Below are positions 8,485-17,193 of a stretch of 64,000 nucleotides of DNA, in pieces (position 1 is the first letter of the stretch; every line of letters starts with the position of its first letter). Both the position numbers and the translations under genes were made by a program. This DNA is from Treponema sp. J25 (GTDB lineage: Bacteria; Spirochaetota; Spirochaetia; Treponematales; Breznakiellaceae). The stretch lies in assembly GCF_004343725.1 (NCBI RefSeq), contig NZ_PTQW01000021.1, forward strand, positions 43,381 to 107,380, given 5' to 3'. The notes beneath the pieces are model-generated. The model worked only from the letters and a program-made list of their open reading frames with translations. It was not told where the DNA came from and did no database searches.

Positions 8485-9828
8485 ATGTCTATTGTTAAAC
8501 GGTTGACCAGTTTTCTGGTCCTGGGGACGCTCCTCTCCGCTCTGGCCTTTGCCAGCGGACAACAACAGGGCGCCTCTACAAAAGAGGGGGAGGTAGTTAC
8601 CCTCAAGGTATTGAATTACCTTGATGCCTCTCAGGCAAACTCCGAACGGGAGATCAAGGAAATTTGGGGGGAATTTGAAAGGCGCTATCCTAACATCAAG
8701 ATCGAACGGGAAGATCTTTTTAACGAACCCTTCCATCAGAAAACCTCTGCGTACATCGCAAGTGGTCAGCTTCCTGACGTTCTTTACATGTGGCCCAGTG
8801 GTCGTTCTGCGGAACTCCACAACAAGAAGCTGGTAAAGGACCTTACCCCCTTCTTAAAGGCCGATGGGCTCTATGACAAATTTGTCCCCGCTGCGGTCGC
8901 TCCCCAGATGGCGGGATACCTGGCGGAACTTCCGATTGGTATTACCTTCACCCACATGCTGTATGTGAATACCAAGCTGCTTGCGGATAATGGTCTTTCC
9001 GTGCCCAAGACCTATGAAGAACTGAAGGCCATGGTTCCCAAGCTCAAAGCTAAGGGGCTGGACACGGTGCTTATCGCGGCCCAGGACGATTGGGTCATGC
9101 AGAGCTGTCTCTTCTCCGCCATTGTGGGCCGCATCGCAGGGGACAAGTTTATCGATGATGTGCTCGCCGGGAAGGCCAAGTTTACCGACAAGCCCTTTGT
9201 GGACTCCCTCAAGATCGTAGAAGACATGTTCAAGAGCGAAATCATCTCCAAGAAAGCCCTCCAGACTCCCTATGGAGAAGTGCCTGCCCTCTTTGCCGCT
9301 GGCAAGGCGCCCTTCCTTATCGACGGTGACTGGCGAACCGGCGCCTTCATCACCGACAAGAGCACTGGGGTCGCCCTCATCCCACCGGAAAAGCAGAAGG
9401 ACATCCAGCTCATGGTGCTCCCTGCCCTTCCGGGCGAAAAATTCCCCAACACCAGTTCTGCCGTGGTGGGCGTTGGGTTTGGCATGAACGCCAAGATTCC
9501 TGCCGGTTCTGCTAAGGAAAAGGCAGCATGGGAACTCATTAAGTTCCTTAACTCCGAGTATGTCCAGAAGATCCGGCTTGAATCCGGTGCGGCCTTCCCC
9601 TCCCTTAAGGGGGTAACAGTACCATCCCTTGAACCCATCATGCAGAACCGCGCGAAGTTCTATGAAAACTACAAAGGGACCTACGTTCTCGACGCGGTAC
9701 TGGATCCCAAGGTGTATGGGCCTATCAACATAGGTCTGCAGGAGATTGGCCTTGGGACTGCCACGCCTGAGCAGGTAGCCGCAAAGGTACAAAAGGCCTT
9801 TGATGAATGGAAGGCCGGACAAAAGTAA
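8485..9828 (+). CDS. ABC transporter sugar-binding protein (family 1)
   Basis: 447 residues with an N-terminal signal peptide (K-R-L-T, a hydrophobic core, A-F-A before S-G-Q-Q), no lipobox cysteine, so probably a soluble periplasmic protein cleaved by signal peptidase I. The mature part has the layout of extracellular solute-binding family 1 (maltose-binding-like) proteins, including N-V-K-like periplasmic hinge segments and Y-V-N-T-K-L-L. AGGAGGG lies ten bases before the ATG. It is followed by two permease genes; substrate inferred from the locus to be chitobiose or a related GlcNAc oligosaccharide. Confidence 0.85.
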   Translation: MSIVKRLTSFLVLGTLLSALAFASGQQQGASTKEGEVVTLKVLNYLDASQANSEREIKEIWGEFERRYPNIKIEREDLFNEPFHQKTSAYIASGQLPDVLYMWPSGRSAELHNKKLVKDLTPFLKADGLYDKFVPAAVAPQMAGYLAELPIGITFTHMLYVNTKLLADNGLSVPKTYEELKAMVPKLKAKGLDTVLIAAQDDWVMQSCLFSAIVGRIAGDKFIDDVLAGKAKFTDKPFVDSLKIVEDMFKSEIISKKALQTPYGEVPALFAAGKAPFLIDGDWRTGAFITDKSTGVALIPPEKQKDIQLMVLPALPGEKFPNTSSAVVGVGFGMNAKIPAGSAKEKAAWELIKFLNSEYVQKIRLESGAAFPSLKGVTVPSLEPIMQNRAKFYENYKGTYVLDAVLDPKVYGPINIGLQEIGLGTATPEQVAAKVQKAFDEWKAGQK

Positions 9829-9879
9829 GTTCCCTCGTACTAGGCTTTTTAACACGCTCTTAAACAACTAACGGGCGGA

Positions 9880-9919
9880 GCCCCCTGTCAGATTTAATGA
9901 TTTGGCAGGGGGCATTTTT
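9880..9919 (+). terminator. intercistronic terminator/attenuator after the binding protein gene
   Basis: GCCCCCTGTCA pairs with TGGCAGGGGGC around a 12-base loop and is followed by ATTTTTC. Placed between the binding-protein and permease genes, it would lower permease expression relative to the abundant binding protein, a common arrangement. Confidence 0.75.
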
Positions 9920-9971
9920 CAAAAGCTATCCAGGAAGAAACTGGATACCCATGTTGACGTTGGAGGATTCT

Positions 9972-10874
9972 GTGAAAATCACAACATCTAAAGGAGAAGA
10001 GCGATGGGCCTATTGGTTGCTTGTTCTTCCAGCGGTTCTGCTCTATTTTGCCGTCATAACCTTCCCTACCATTTTTTCCATCTATCTGAGTATGACAAAC
10101 TTTAGCGGAGGTCAGCTTTTTGGGGCGGAACTTACATTTGTGGGATTCCGTCATTATGGAGAAATGTTTAAGGACCCTTATTTTTGGCTCGCTTTAAAGA
10201 ACAATTTTTATATCATCCTGGTTTCGGTGTTTGGACAGATTCCGATTGGTTTTGTCCTTGCCTATGTTTTATTTAGGAAACTAGTAGGTCTGCAAAACTT
10301 TTTTCAAACCATGGTATATCTCCCAAATACGATTTCTACTATCGTGATAGGGGTGATGTTTCAATCCTTTTTTTCCCCCTATGGGGCCTACACGGAATTA
10401 CTCAAAAAAATAAATCCTACCTACGAAAATACCTTAATGCTGGATCCTAACCTTGCAATGATCCCGGTCTTAATCGTGATTCTGTGGATGTATACCGGTT
10501 ATTATATGATTATCTTCCTTGCAAATCTCCAAAAAATAGATATTTCAGTAATCGAAGCTACTAAGATTGATGGAGCCAACGAGTGGCAAACCCTTCGGTA
10601 TGTCATCCTCCCTGCCCTTTCAGGGGTGATTGTTACCACGGCAATCCTTGCAATATCCGGATCCCTGAAAAGCTTTGACCTTATCTTCGCCATGACCGCA
10701 GGAAATCCGGCACGAAGAACCAGTGTGCTTTCGATTTATATGTTCGACAATGCCTTCCGGGGGGCACCAAACTACCCCCTTGCAAACGCCATATCGACCT
10801 TCATGGTAGTGCTTAGCTTACTACTGATTGTCATCATCCAAAAACTGGAACAACGGTTTGGGGGGAGGGAATAG
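9972..10874 (+). CDS. ABC sugar transporter permease 1 (CUT1 type)
   Basis: 300 residues from GTG 9972, chosen because TGGAGG lies five bases upstream; longer starts at 9897 and 9951 fall in or near the upstream terminator and lack good ribosome sites. Six predicted membrane segments; the cytoplasmic EAA loop reads E-A-T-K-I-D-G-A-N-E-W-Q near residue 190, the contact for the ATPase. No ATPase gene is in the cluster, so a shared MsiK/MalK-like subunit encoded elsewhere is expected. Ends one base before the next permease start. Confidence 0.88.
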   Translation: MKITTSKGEERWAYWLLVLPAVLLYFAVITFPTIFSIYLSMTNFSGGQLFGAELTFVGFRHYGEMFKDPYFWLALKNNFYIILVSVFGQIPIGFVLAYVLFRKLVGLQNFFQTMVYLPNTISTIVIGVMFQSFFSPYGAYTELLKKINPTYENTLMLDPNLAMIPVLIVILWMYTGYYMIIFLANLQKIDISVIEATKIDGANEWQTLRYVILPALSGVIVTTAILAISGSLKSFDLIFAMTAGNPARRTSVLSIYMFDNAFRGAPNYPLANAISTFMVVLSLLLIVIIQKLEQRFGGRE

Positions 10875-10875
10875 G

Positions 10876-11724
10876 ATGAAAAAGTCATATCAATTGGGAT
10901 TTTCATATTTTCTTGGCAAGATTCTCCTCTATGGAGTTTTCTGGATTTTCACTTTTTTAACCATTTATCCCCTCTTCTGGCTCGTTATGTCCTCCTTCAA
11001 AACCACCCAGGCCTTTCAGATGGATAGGCTCGGCTTACCCAACCCCTTCTTTTTCGGCAATTATCCCATGGCATGGAAGATAGGGAAGTTCGACATCCTC
11101 TTCGGGAATTCCCTTTTTTACACGATAACCACCACGTTGGCGGTGCTCCTCTTCTCGTTTATGGCCGGCTTTGCCTTCGCAAAGATAAAAAGCAAGGCCA
11201 CGGGCTGGCTCTATAAAAGCTTCGTCATTGGAATTCTCCTCACCCTGCAATCCATCATGGTTCCCCTGTTTTTAGTAACCAATGCGGTGGGATTGTACAA
11301 CACCCGCCTCGGGATTCTTATCCCCTACATTGGGATCGGTCTTCCCATGGGAGTCTACCTGGGCACCGAATTCATTAAATCCATCCCCGACGCATTAATA
11401 GAGTCGGCCCGCATCGATGGGGCCAGTTACGGACGTATCTTTGCATCCATCGTAGTGCCCATGACAAAGCCCGTGGCTATCACCCTTTCCATCCTTACCT
11501 TTACCGGCATCTGGAACGAATTCATGTTGATTAACATTCTGGCCTCTAAAGAAACCATTAAAAGCTTACCCGTGGGGATCCTGAAATTCTCGGGGGCCCT
11601 CGCCACAGACTACGGCAAGCAATTTGCAGCACTAACTATTGGAATGGTCCCCATGCTCGTGTTCTATCTCATCTTCCGAAAACAAATAACCCAGGGCGTT
11701 TCGGCAGGGGCGGTAAAGGGATGA
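10876..11724 (+). CDS. ABC sugar transporter permease 2 (CUT1 type)
   Basis: 282 residues from ATG 10876, with GGGAGGGAATAGG upstream that also covers the stop of permease 1. Six membrane segments and EAA loop E-S-A-R-I-D-G-A-S-Y-G-R. It forms the heterodimeric channel with the preceding permease. An in-frame start at 10828 inside the upstream gene is less likely. Confidence 0.88.
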   Translation: MKKSYQLGFSYFLGKILLYGVFWIFTFLTIYPLFWLVMSSFKTTQAFQMDRLGLPNPFFFGNYPMAWKIGKFDILFGNSLFYTITTTLAVLLFSFMAGFAFAKIKSKATGWLYKSFVIGILLTLQSIMVPLFLVTNAVGLYNTRLGILIPYIGIGLPMGVYLGTEFIKSIPDALIESARIDGASYGRIFASIVVPMTKPVAITLSILTFTGIWNEFMLINILASKETIKSLPVGILKFSGALATDYGKQFAALTIGMVPMLVFYLIFRKQITQGVSAGAVKG

Positions 11725-11814
11725 TCCGTGGGAATTCCCGGCCCAGAGAAAAGACCGATGCCCGGACCCAATACCCAAATAAAAACAAGAGCCAGAATCA
11801 AGGAGAATATGAGG

Positions 11815-13497
11815 ATGTTTGATACTAGAGAACTATTTTCCCGCATGAGCTTAGAAGAAAAGGCGGGACAACTCGTGATGCAGGACTTTGTAGGACGATG
11901 GGAGGTCCCCCAGGATGTTACTCAGGGATTAGCTGAAGGAGCTATTGGCTCTATTCTGTATTTCTCTGGATGCAACGTTATCGATTCGTATCAATTACGA
12001 ATCCTAACTGAAAAGGTTCAGACCGCAGCCCGGAGCGGACCATGGCGAATACCCGCCTTTATTGCCATCGACCAGGAAGGGGGACAACTCGCTCCGATTA
12101 CCACGGGAATAAGCATCCACCCCGGCAACATGGCCCTGGCGGCTATCGCAGAAAACGAGGCACCCCGCTATGCCGAAAAGGCTGGCGAAATAACCGGCAA
12201 AGAACTCGCTTCCATCGGAATAACCTGCTGTTTTGCTCCCGTGGTTGATTTGTGTGAAGAAGAGGGCCTTCCGGTAAAGGATAATCGCTATTTTGGAAGC
12301 GACCCCCAGAAAGCAGCTACCCTTGCCCGGGCCTTTGTACAGGGACTGCAGAAACAGGGAGTCATGGGCTGCGCAAAACATTTTCCGGGCCAGAGAAATG
12401 TAGATATCGATAGTCATTTTGAACTCGATGTAGTGCCCTATACCTACGAGCGCCTTAAAAATCGTGAATGGATACCCTTCCAGGCGGCTATTGATGGAGG
12501 GGTCGCCATGATGATGACCCTCCATGCCGCCTATCCTCAACTTGATCCTTCAGGGTTACCCGCAACCCTGTCGCCGGTGATTCTCCAGGAATATCTTCGT
12601 AAGAAGCTGGGCTATCAGGGGCTTGTTATTTCCGATGACATCCAGATGAAACCCATAAAAGACACCTACGGCATTGAGGGAGCCCTTATTCGGGCCATTC
12701 AGGCTGGGGTCGATATCGTCATCGTTTCGGCAGGGGTACGGGAGGCAAACAGAATCATTGCGGAGGCGGTTCGAAAGGGGCATATCAATGAAGATCGTTT
12801 TAACGAATCGGTCCTTCGGGTGCTGGATGCAAAGAAACAATGGATAAAAGAAGAATTCCCCACAGAAAAGGAACGGAAAAAAGTCTGCGCCATCCCCGTC
12901 CACCTCAAAACCGTTCAAGAGGCGGCAGACAAGTCCCTTACGTTGATAAAGAATTCGGCAGGGCTCTTACCTCTGAAACCTTCGCCAAACCAGCGAATCG
13001 TTATCCTGCGCCCCACCATGGGACGGCTTGTCATGTCGGATAACACCAATTTCTACACCCATTCTTTCAAAGACATTTTCCAGGAATACTTTCCCCATCA
13101 GAAAATCATTGAATACTCCTTTGGCCTTGAGCCCAACGAAACGGAGATCCTCGGTGCCCAGGATTGGGCCTTTATGGCCGATTATGTGATTTTCTGTACC
13201 TATAATGCCTATCAATTCAGAAAACAGTTGGAGCTACTCCAGGGAATTCAGGTTTTTGCAAAAAAAGACAAACTTATTACGCTTGTAGTAAGGAGTCCCC
13301 AGGACCTTGTGGAGGTAGCCCCAAAGGTAGAAACCCTTGTGCTTACCTATGGGGTGGCCGAGTGTTCTTTGAGAGCCGCAGCCCGTCTTATTAAAGGGGA
13401 TATTGCTCCACGGGGAAGCTTGCCGGTGGGGGTAGGCCTTCAAGAACAAGAGAAGGAGCGGATGTTCCCCCGGGGGACGGGGATACAAGGATGGTAA
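11815..13497 (+). CDS. nagZ: GH3 beta-N-acetylglucosaminidase (NagZ-like), cytoplasmic
   Basis: 560 residues from ATG 11815; AAGGAG sits nine bases upstream, whereas a GTG at 11728 has no site. The barrel carries K-H-F-P-G followed by D-I-D-S-H (Asp199, His201), the Asp-His general-acid dyad that marks NagZ-type GH3 enzymes, and S-D-D with nucleophile Asp274. A C-terminal alpha/beta domain of about 200 residues follows, as in the two-domain Gram-positive NagZ proteins. No signal peptide. It removes terminal GlcNAc from imported chitobiose or muropeptide-derived sugars; some relatives are phosphorylases and this cannot be excluded. Next to NagA and NagB. Confidence 0.85.
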   Translation: MFDTRELFSRMSLEEKAGQLVMQDFVGRWEVPQDVTQGLAEGAIGSILYFSGCNVIDSYQLRILTEKVQTAARSGPWRIPAFIAIDQEGGQLAPITTGISIHPGNMALAAIAENEAPRYAEKAGEITGKELASIGITCCFAPVVDLCEEEGLPVKDNRYFGSDPQKAATLARAFVQGLQKQGVMGCAKHFPGQRNVDIDSHFELDVVPYTYERLKNREWIPFQAAIDGGVAMMMTLHAAYPQLDPSGLPATLSPVILQEYLRKKLGYQGLVISDDIQMKPIKDTYGIEGALIRAIQAGVDIVIVSAGVREANRIIAEAVRKGHINEDRFNESVLRVLDAKKQWIKEEFPTEKERKKVCAIPVHLKTVQEAADKSLTLIKNSAGLLPLKPSPNQRIVILRPTMGRLVMSDNTNFYTHSFKDIFQEYFPHQKIIEYSFGLEPNETEILGAQDWAFMADYVIFCTYNAYQFRKQLELLQGIQVFAKKDKLITLVVRSPQDLVEVAPKVETLVLTYGVAECSLRAAARLIKGDIAPRGSLPVGVGLQEQEKERMFPRGTGIQGW

Positions 13498-13524
13498 AAA
13501 ATGCCTTCGTTTTAAGGAGGTCCT

Positions 13525-14703
13525 ATGGCATCGGTTTGTTTGTATAACGCCACGGTATACACCGGTTTTGCCCTGATGGAACGGTGTGCCGTTCTTATCG
13601 AAGGGGGTGTCATAGCCGATGTATTCTCCCAGCGCCGCTTTGAGCAACGACGTTTTGGGAGCGAAGTACAGGTGGTCGATGTCCAGGGATGCTATATAGC
13701 CCCCGGTTTTATCGATACCCATATCCATGGCTTTGGCGGTTTTGGTACCGACGATATGTCCGCCGATTCGGTTATCGAAATGTCCCGTCTCTTGGCCCAA
13801 CAGGGAGTCACCGCTTTTAACCCAACCCTCTATCCGGCGGAACGCCCCCGGCTTATCGAAGCTGTAAAAGAGGCTTCCAGGGCCATCGGCAAAGAGTCGG
13901 GGGCCCGCATCATGGGGCTCCACCTGGAAGGCCCTTTCATAAGCCCCGAACGGCTTGGGGTCCAGCGGCCGGAAACCTTGAGCCCGGTGGATCTTTCCTA
14001 TATGGAAGAACTCTGGGAAGCAAGTAACGGCCATATCGTCAACATGACCGTGGCACCGGAACTCAAAAACATGCGGGACCTGGCCCTGTATTGTACTAAG
14101 AAGGGGATCGTGCTCCAGGCAGGTCACACCAACGCCCAGTACGAAAACATGGTAGAAGGAATGCAGGTGGGTATCCTTCACACCACCCACCTTTTCAACG
14201 CCATGAGCAAGCTCGACCACCGGAATCCCAATGCGGTGGGGGCGGTGCTCATTCATCCCGAGATGTCCTGCGAAATCATTGCCGACGGGGTACATGTGCA
14301 TCCGGACCTTTTTAAGCTTTTAAAGCGGGATAAACCCTCCGACAAGATTGTTCTGGTTACCGATGCCCTTAAACCAACCGGACAAAATCCCGCGGAAGGA
14401 CCCTTGTATGCAAACGGAGAAGAGGTAATCTGGAAAGAGGGAGCCTTTCACCGTAAAATTGATGATGTGATTGCCGGCTCAGGGCTTACTATGATCCGGG
14501 GGGTTCAAAACCTTGTGCGGTTTGGCTTTTCCCTTGAAGAAGCCCTCCAGGCCGCCAGTACCAATCCTGCCAACGTGATGCGCTTTAAGCGGCTTGGGAC
14601 GCTTGTTCCGGGAAATGAAGGAGACCTGGTGGTATTCGATAAGGATTTTACTATCCATGCCACCCTGGTTCGCGGTTTATTCAAGAAAAACAATTTTGTC
14701 TAA
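13525..14703 (+). CDS. nagA: N-acetylglucosamine-6-phosphate deacetylase
   Basis: 392 residues, the usual length. Amidohydrolase motifs in order: F-I-D-T-H-I-H-G (two-metal type), H-L-E-G-P-F, G-H-T-N-A, H-L-F-N-A-M-S, D-G-V-H-V-H-P and V-T-D-A-L. It converts GlcNAc-6-phosphate to glucosamine-6-phosphate and acetate in the cytoplasm. TAAGGAGG lies before the ATG. It sits 27 bases after the NagZ-like gene and 11 before NagB. Neither a GlcNAc kinase nor a phospho-GlcNAc mutase is in this cluster, so the step that makes its substrate must be encoded elsewhere. Confidence 0.93.
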   Translation: MASVCLYNATVYTGFALMERCAVLIEGGVIADVFSQRRFEQRRFGSEVQVVDVQGCYIAPGFIDTHIHGFGGFGTDDMSADSVIEMSRLLAQQGVTAFNPTLYPAERPRLIEAVKEASRAIGKESGARIMGLHLEGPFISPERLGVQRPETLSPVDLSYMEELWEASNGHIVNMTVAPELKNMRDLALYCTKKGIVLQAGHTNAQYENMVEGMQVGILHTTHLFNAMSKLDHRNPNAVGAVLIHPEMSCEIIADGVHVHPDLFKLLKRDKPSDKIVLVTDALKPTGQNPAEGPLYANGEEVIWKEGAFHRKIDDVIAGSGLTMIRGVQNLVRFGFSLEEALQAASTNPANVMRFKRLGTLVPGNEGDLVVFDKDFTIHATLVRGLFKKNNFV

Positions 14704-14714
14704 GGAGAAAGACC

Positions 14715-15503
14715 ATGCGTCTTATTATTCAAAAGGATTACGAAGCCATGAGCCAGTGGGCCGCGGCCTACATCCTGAAGAGGATTCAAGAATTTGCCCC
14801 CGGTCCGGGCAGGCCCTTTGTGCTGGGGCTTCCTACGGGTTCTACTCCCCTGGGGGTATACCGGGAATTTATCCGTTATTACCAGGAAGGACGTCTCTCA
14901 TTCAAACATATCGTCACTTTTAACATGGATGAATATATTGGGCTCTCCCCAGAGCATCCTCAGAGTTACCATCGATTCATGCAGGAAAACCTTTTTTCTC
15001 ACGTGGATATTCCTGCCGAAAACATCCACATTCCCAACGGCATGGCCCAGGACCTAAAAGCCGAATGTGAGCGGTATGAAGCAACAATACGGCACTATGG
15101 GGGAATCGAGTTGTTCCTTGGGGGGATGGGGGGAGATGGGCACCTGGCATTTAACGAACCAGGATCTTCCTTAAGCAGCCGTACCCGGGATAAGGAATTA
15201 ACCCGGGATACCCGGCGGGCCAATGCCCGTTTCTTTGGGGGAGATCCCGAAAAGGTTCCTGCCGCAGCCCTAACCGTAGGACTGGGAACCATCATGGATG
15301 CCCGAGAAGTGGTGGTTCTTGCTTCAGGCCCTGCCAAAGCCCGGGCCCTGCAGGCCGCGGTAGAAGGACCGGTAACGCACCTCTGGCCTGTCTCGATCTT
15401 GCAGCTCCACCCGAGGGCAATCATCGTATGCGATGAAGAGGCCACCGAAGAATTAAAAGTGGGAACCGTCCGCTATTTTAAAGAAATAGAAGGGCTTGCA
15501 TAA
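14715..15503 (+). CDS. nagB: glucosamine-6-phosphate deaminase
   Basis: 262 residues, normal length. Visible: [12 protein letters not shown] for phosphate binding, F-N-M-D-E-Y-I-G-L with the catalytic Asp, and [12 protein letters not shown] with the Asp-His-Glu group. It converts glucosamine-6-phosphate to fructose-6-phosphate plus ammonia. Last gene of the amino-sugar operon, followed by a stem-loop. The C-terminal extension carrying the allosteric GlcNAc-6-phosphate site of the E. coli enzyme looks short, so allosteric control is uncertain. Confidence 0.94.
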   Translation: MRLIIQKDYEAMSQWAAAYILKRIQEFAPGPGRPFVLGLPTGSTPLGVYREFIRYYQEGRLSFKHIVTFNMDEYIGLSPEHPQSYHRFMQENLFSHVDIPAENIHIPNGMAQDLKAECERYEATIRHYGGIELFLGGMGGDGHLAFNEPGSSLSSRTRDKELTRDTRRANARFFGGDPEKVPAAALTVGLGTIMDAREVVVLASGPAKARALQAAVEGPVTHLWPVSILQLHPRAIIVCDEEATEELKVGTVRYFKEIEGLA

Positions 15504-15530
15504 ATATTAAGAATCGCATATGTTACAAGA

Positions 15531-15555
15531 CAGGATAGGAGCCATTCCTATCCTG
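15531..15555 (+). terminator. stem-loop at the end of the amino-sugar operon
   Basis: CAGGATAGGA / TCCTATCCTG, ten perfect pairs with loop GCCAT, 28 bases after the nagB stop. There is no U-run, so it may be a transcript-end stabiliser rather than an intrinsic terminator. Confidence 0.5.
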
Positions 15556-15578
15556 CGTTGACCCCTGGCGATCTCGCA

Positions 15579-15696
15579 TCTTTTACTAAGGAGGGATGGG
15601 TATGACCGATTCCGATGGCCCTGGTAGTCAGCCCCCGGAACCTTTCTTATGTATTCCTTGCGGAATACCCAACCGGGAGATGCCCTTAGTAAGAGA
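15579..15696 (+). ncRNA. candidate structured leader upstream of mgtE
   Basis: A 13-base-pair closing stem (15579-15591 with 15684-15696, one G-U) encloses a perfect 7-pair hairpin GTATTCC-TTGC-GGAATAC (15651-15668) and a weaker TTCCG/CGGAA arm. Placement about 110 bases before a magnesium transporter suggests a regulatory leader. It does not show the conserved M-box core as I remember it. A TTGACC-18-TTTACT promoter-like pair (15558-15587) overlaps the 5' arm, which would put the transcript start inside the stem and weaken the idea. Confidence 0.35.
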
Positions 15697-15809
15697 GCAC
15701 AAGAAGACAACCAGGGAATAGTAAAGATCCTCAAAGCGAAAACCTGTTTTTCTTCTTTTATTCTTATTCTCTAAGGGCCTCCCGAAATGTAACCCACATG
15801 GAGGACCCC

Positions 15810-17189
15810 ATGGTAGAAGAACTCATTTTACCCGATATCAAGGCCTTACTTGAAGAAGGGGCTACCGATGAGGTGGCCCAGTTTTTGAGTGACCGCTACC
15901 CCTCTGAGGTGGCAGAAATCCTTTCGAATTTTACCAAAGAGGAAGTATACGAAATCCTCAACAGGATGGATCCCCAGGTCCGGGCGGATGTGTTTTGCGA
16001 ACTTCCCCAATCCTTGCAGGCAGAACTGGCTTCCCAGCTTGATAAAAACGAGCTTGCCAAGCTCGTCGTTCGCCTTTCCCCGGACGACCGGGTAGACCTT
16101 CTGAAGGCCCTGCCGGAAGAACAGTTCGAAGAGGTCCTTCCTATTCTCGCCCAACGGGAACGGGAAGATATCCGGAAACTCGCTTCCTACCGGGAAGGAA
16201 CCGCCGGGTCTATCATGACCACCGATTATATCGCCCTGCCGGGGGATCTTTCGGTACGCCAGGCCCTGGAACGAATTCGGCTTGAAGGTTCGGCCAAAGA
16301 ATCTATTTATTCCATTTTTGTGGTCGACGCCCACCGGCATCTCCTGGGGGTCATTGCCCTTGCCGACCTTATCCTTGCCAATCCCAATAAAAAACTTGAA
16401 GAAATCATGGATGACCAGGTGGTCAGCGTACAGGCCGATGCAGACCGGGAAGAGGCGGTATACAAGTTTTCCAAATATGACCTCGTGGCCCTGCCGGTGG
16501 TGGACCCCCAGGGTGTGCTGGTGGGTATTATCACCCACGACGATGCCCTGGACGTTATCGAGCAGGAACGAACCGAAGACATGGAACGGTTCATGGCCAT
16601 CGCGGGGAAACACGAAGATACGGCCTACCTTCACACCCCCATCTGGTCCCACTTCAGGCACCGGGTAGTCTGGCTTGTTATCCTCGCCGCCCTGGGGCTC
16701 ATTTCAGGGGCCATCCTCCAATCCTTCGAAGCAACCCTTACCAACCTGGTGATCCTGGCCTTTTACATGCCCATGCTTGCCGATACGGGGGGAAACACCG
16801 GGAGCCAGAGTGCGACGGTGGTGGTCCGGGCCCTGGCCCTTAAAGAAATAGAGCCCCGGGATACCCTGAAGGTGCTCTGGAAAGAATGCCGCGTGGGCTT
16901 GCTCTTAGCCCTGGTGTTAGGGGTTCTAGCCTTTGTCCGGGTATATTTCATGTCTAATCCCAGCCAGATACCACCGGGACTCGACGTGGTTCGCATCGGC
17001 CTTGCCATAGGGCTTGCCCTGGGCATTCAGGTAGTAAGCGCCACCGTTATTGGGGCTCTCCTGCCGCTCCTTGCGGCAGCGGTAAAGCTCGATCCCGCCC
17101 TGGTGGCAAGTCCGGCCCTGACTACCATCGTGGATATCACGGGACTTTTCATCTATTTCAGCACGGCTAAATTTATCTTGGGTATTTAA
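15810..17189 (+). CDS. mgtE: magnesium transporter MgtE
   Basis: 459 residues from ATG 15810, preferred over the ATG at 15798 because GGAGG (15800-15804) is correctly spaced only for it. Domain order is typical: MgtE N-domain superhelix (about 1-125), paired CBS domains (about 130-255) that sense cytoplasmic Mg, the plug helix, then five membrane helices. G-G-N-T-G-S-Q-S-A-T-V-V-V-R-A-L-A is the conserved pore region. It forms a dimeric Mg channel in the inner membrane. A possible structured leader precedes it. Confidence 0.95.
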   Translation: MVEELILPDIKALLEEGATDEVAQFLSDRYPSEVAEILSNFTKEEVYEILNRMDPQVRADVFCELPQSLQAELASQLDKNELAKLVVRLSPDDRVDLLKALPEEQFEEVLPILAQREREDIRKLASYREGTAGSIMTTDYIALPGDLSVRQALERIRLEGSAKESIYSIFVVDAHRHLLGVIALADLILANPNKKLEEIMDDQVVSVQADADREEAVYKFSKYDLVALPVVDPQGVLVGIITHDDALDVIEQERTEDMERFMAIAGKHEDTAYLHTPIWSHFRHRVVWLVILAALGLISGAILQSFEATLTNLVILAFYMPMLADTGGNTGSQSATVVVRALALKEIEPRDTLKVLWKECRVGLLLALVLGVLAFVRVYFMSNPSQIPPGLDVVRIGLAIGLALGIQVVSATVIGALLPLLAAAVKLDPALVASPALTTIVDITGLFIYFSTAKFILGI

Positions 17190-17193
17190 CGGC

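Noticed and set aside
9897..9971. N-terminal extension of the first permease
   Set aside because: It would place the start codon inside the terminator hairpin; GTG 9972 has a well-spaced ribosome site and gives the normal family length.
11728..11814. Longer N-terminus (possible export signal) for the NagZ-like GH3
   Set aside because: The added residues are proline and charge rich, not a signal peptide, and have no ribosome site.
13234..14301. 355-codon antisense frame across the GH3/nagA junction
   Set aside because: No family resemblance, and it covers two well-supported genes on the other strand.
15579..15696. M-box, guanidine or yybP-ykoY identity for the mgtE leader
   Set aside because: A few short matches (for example CCGGGAGAT) exist, but the ordered conserved cores of these classes are absent.
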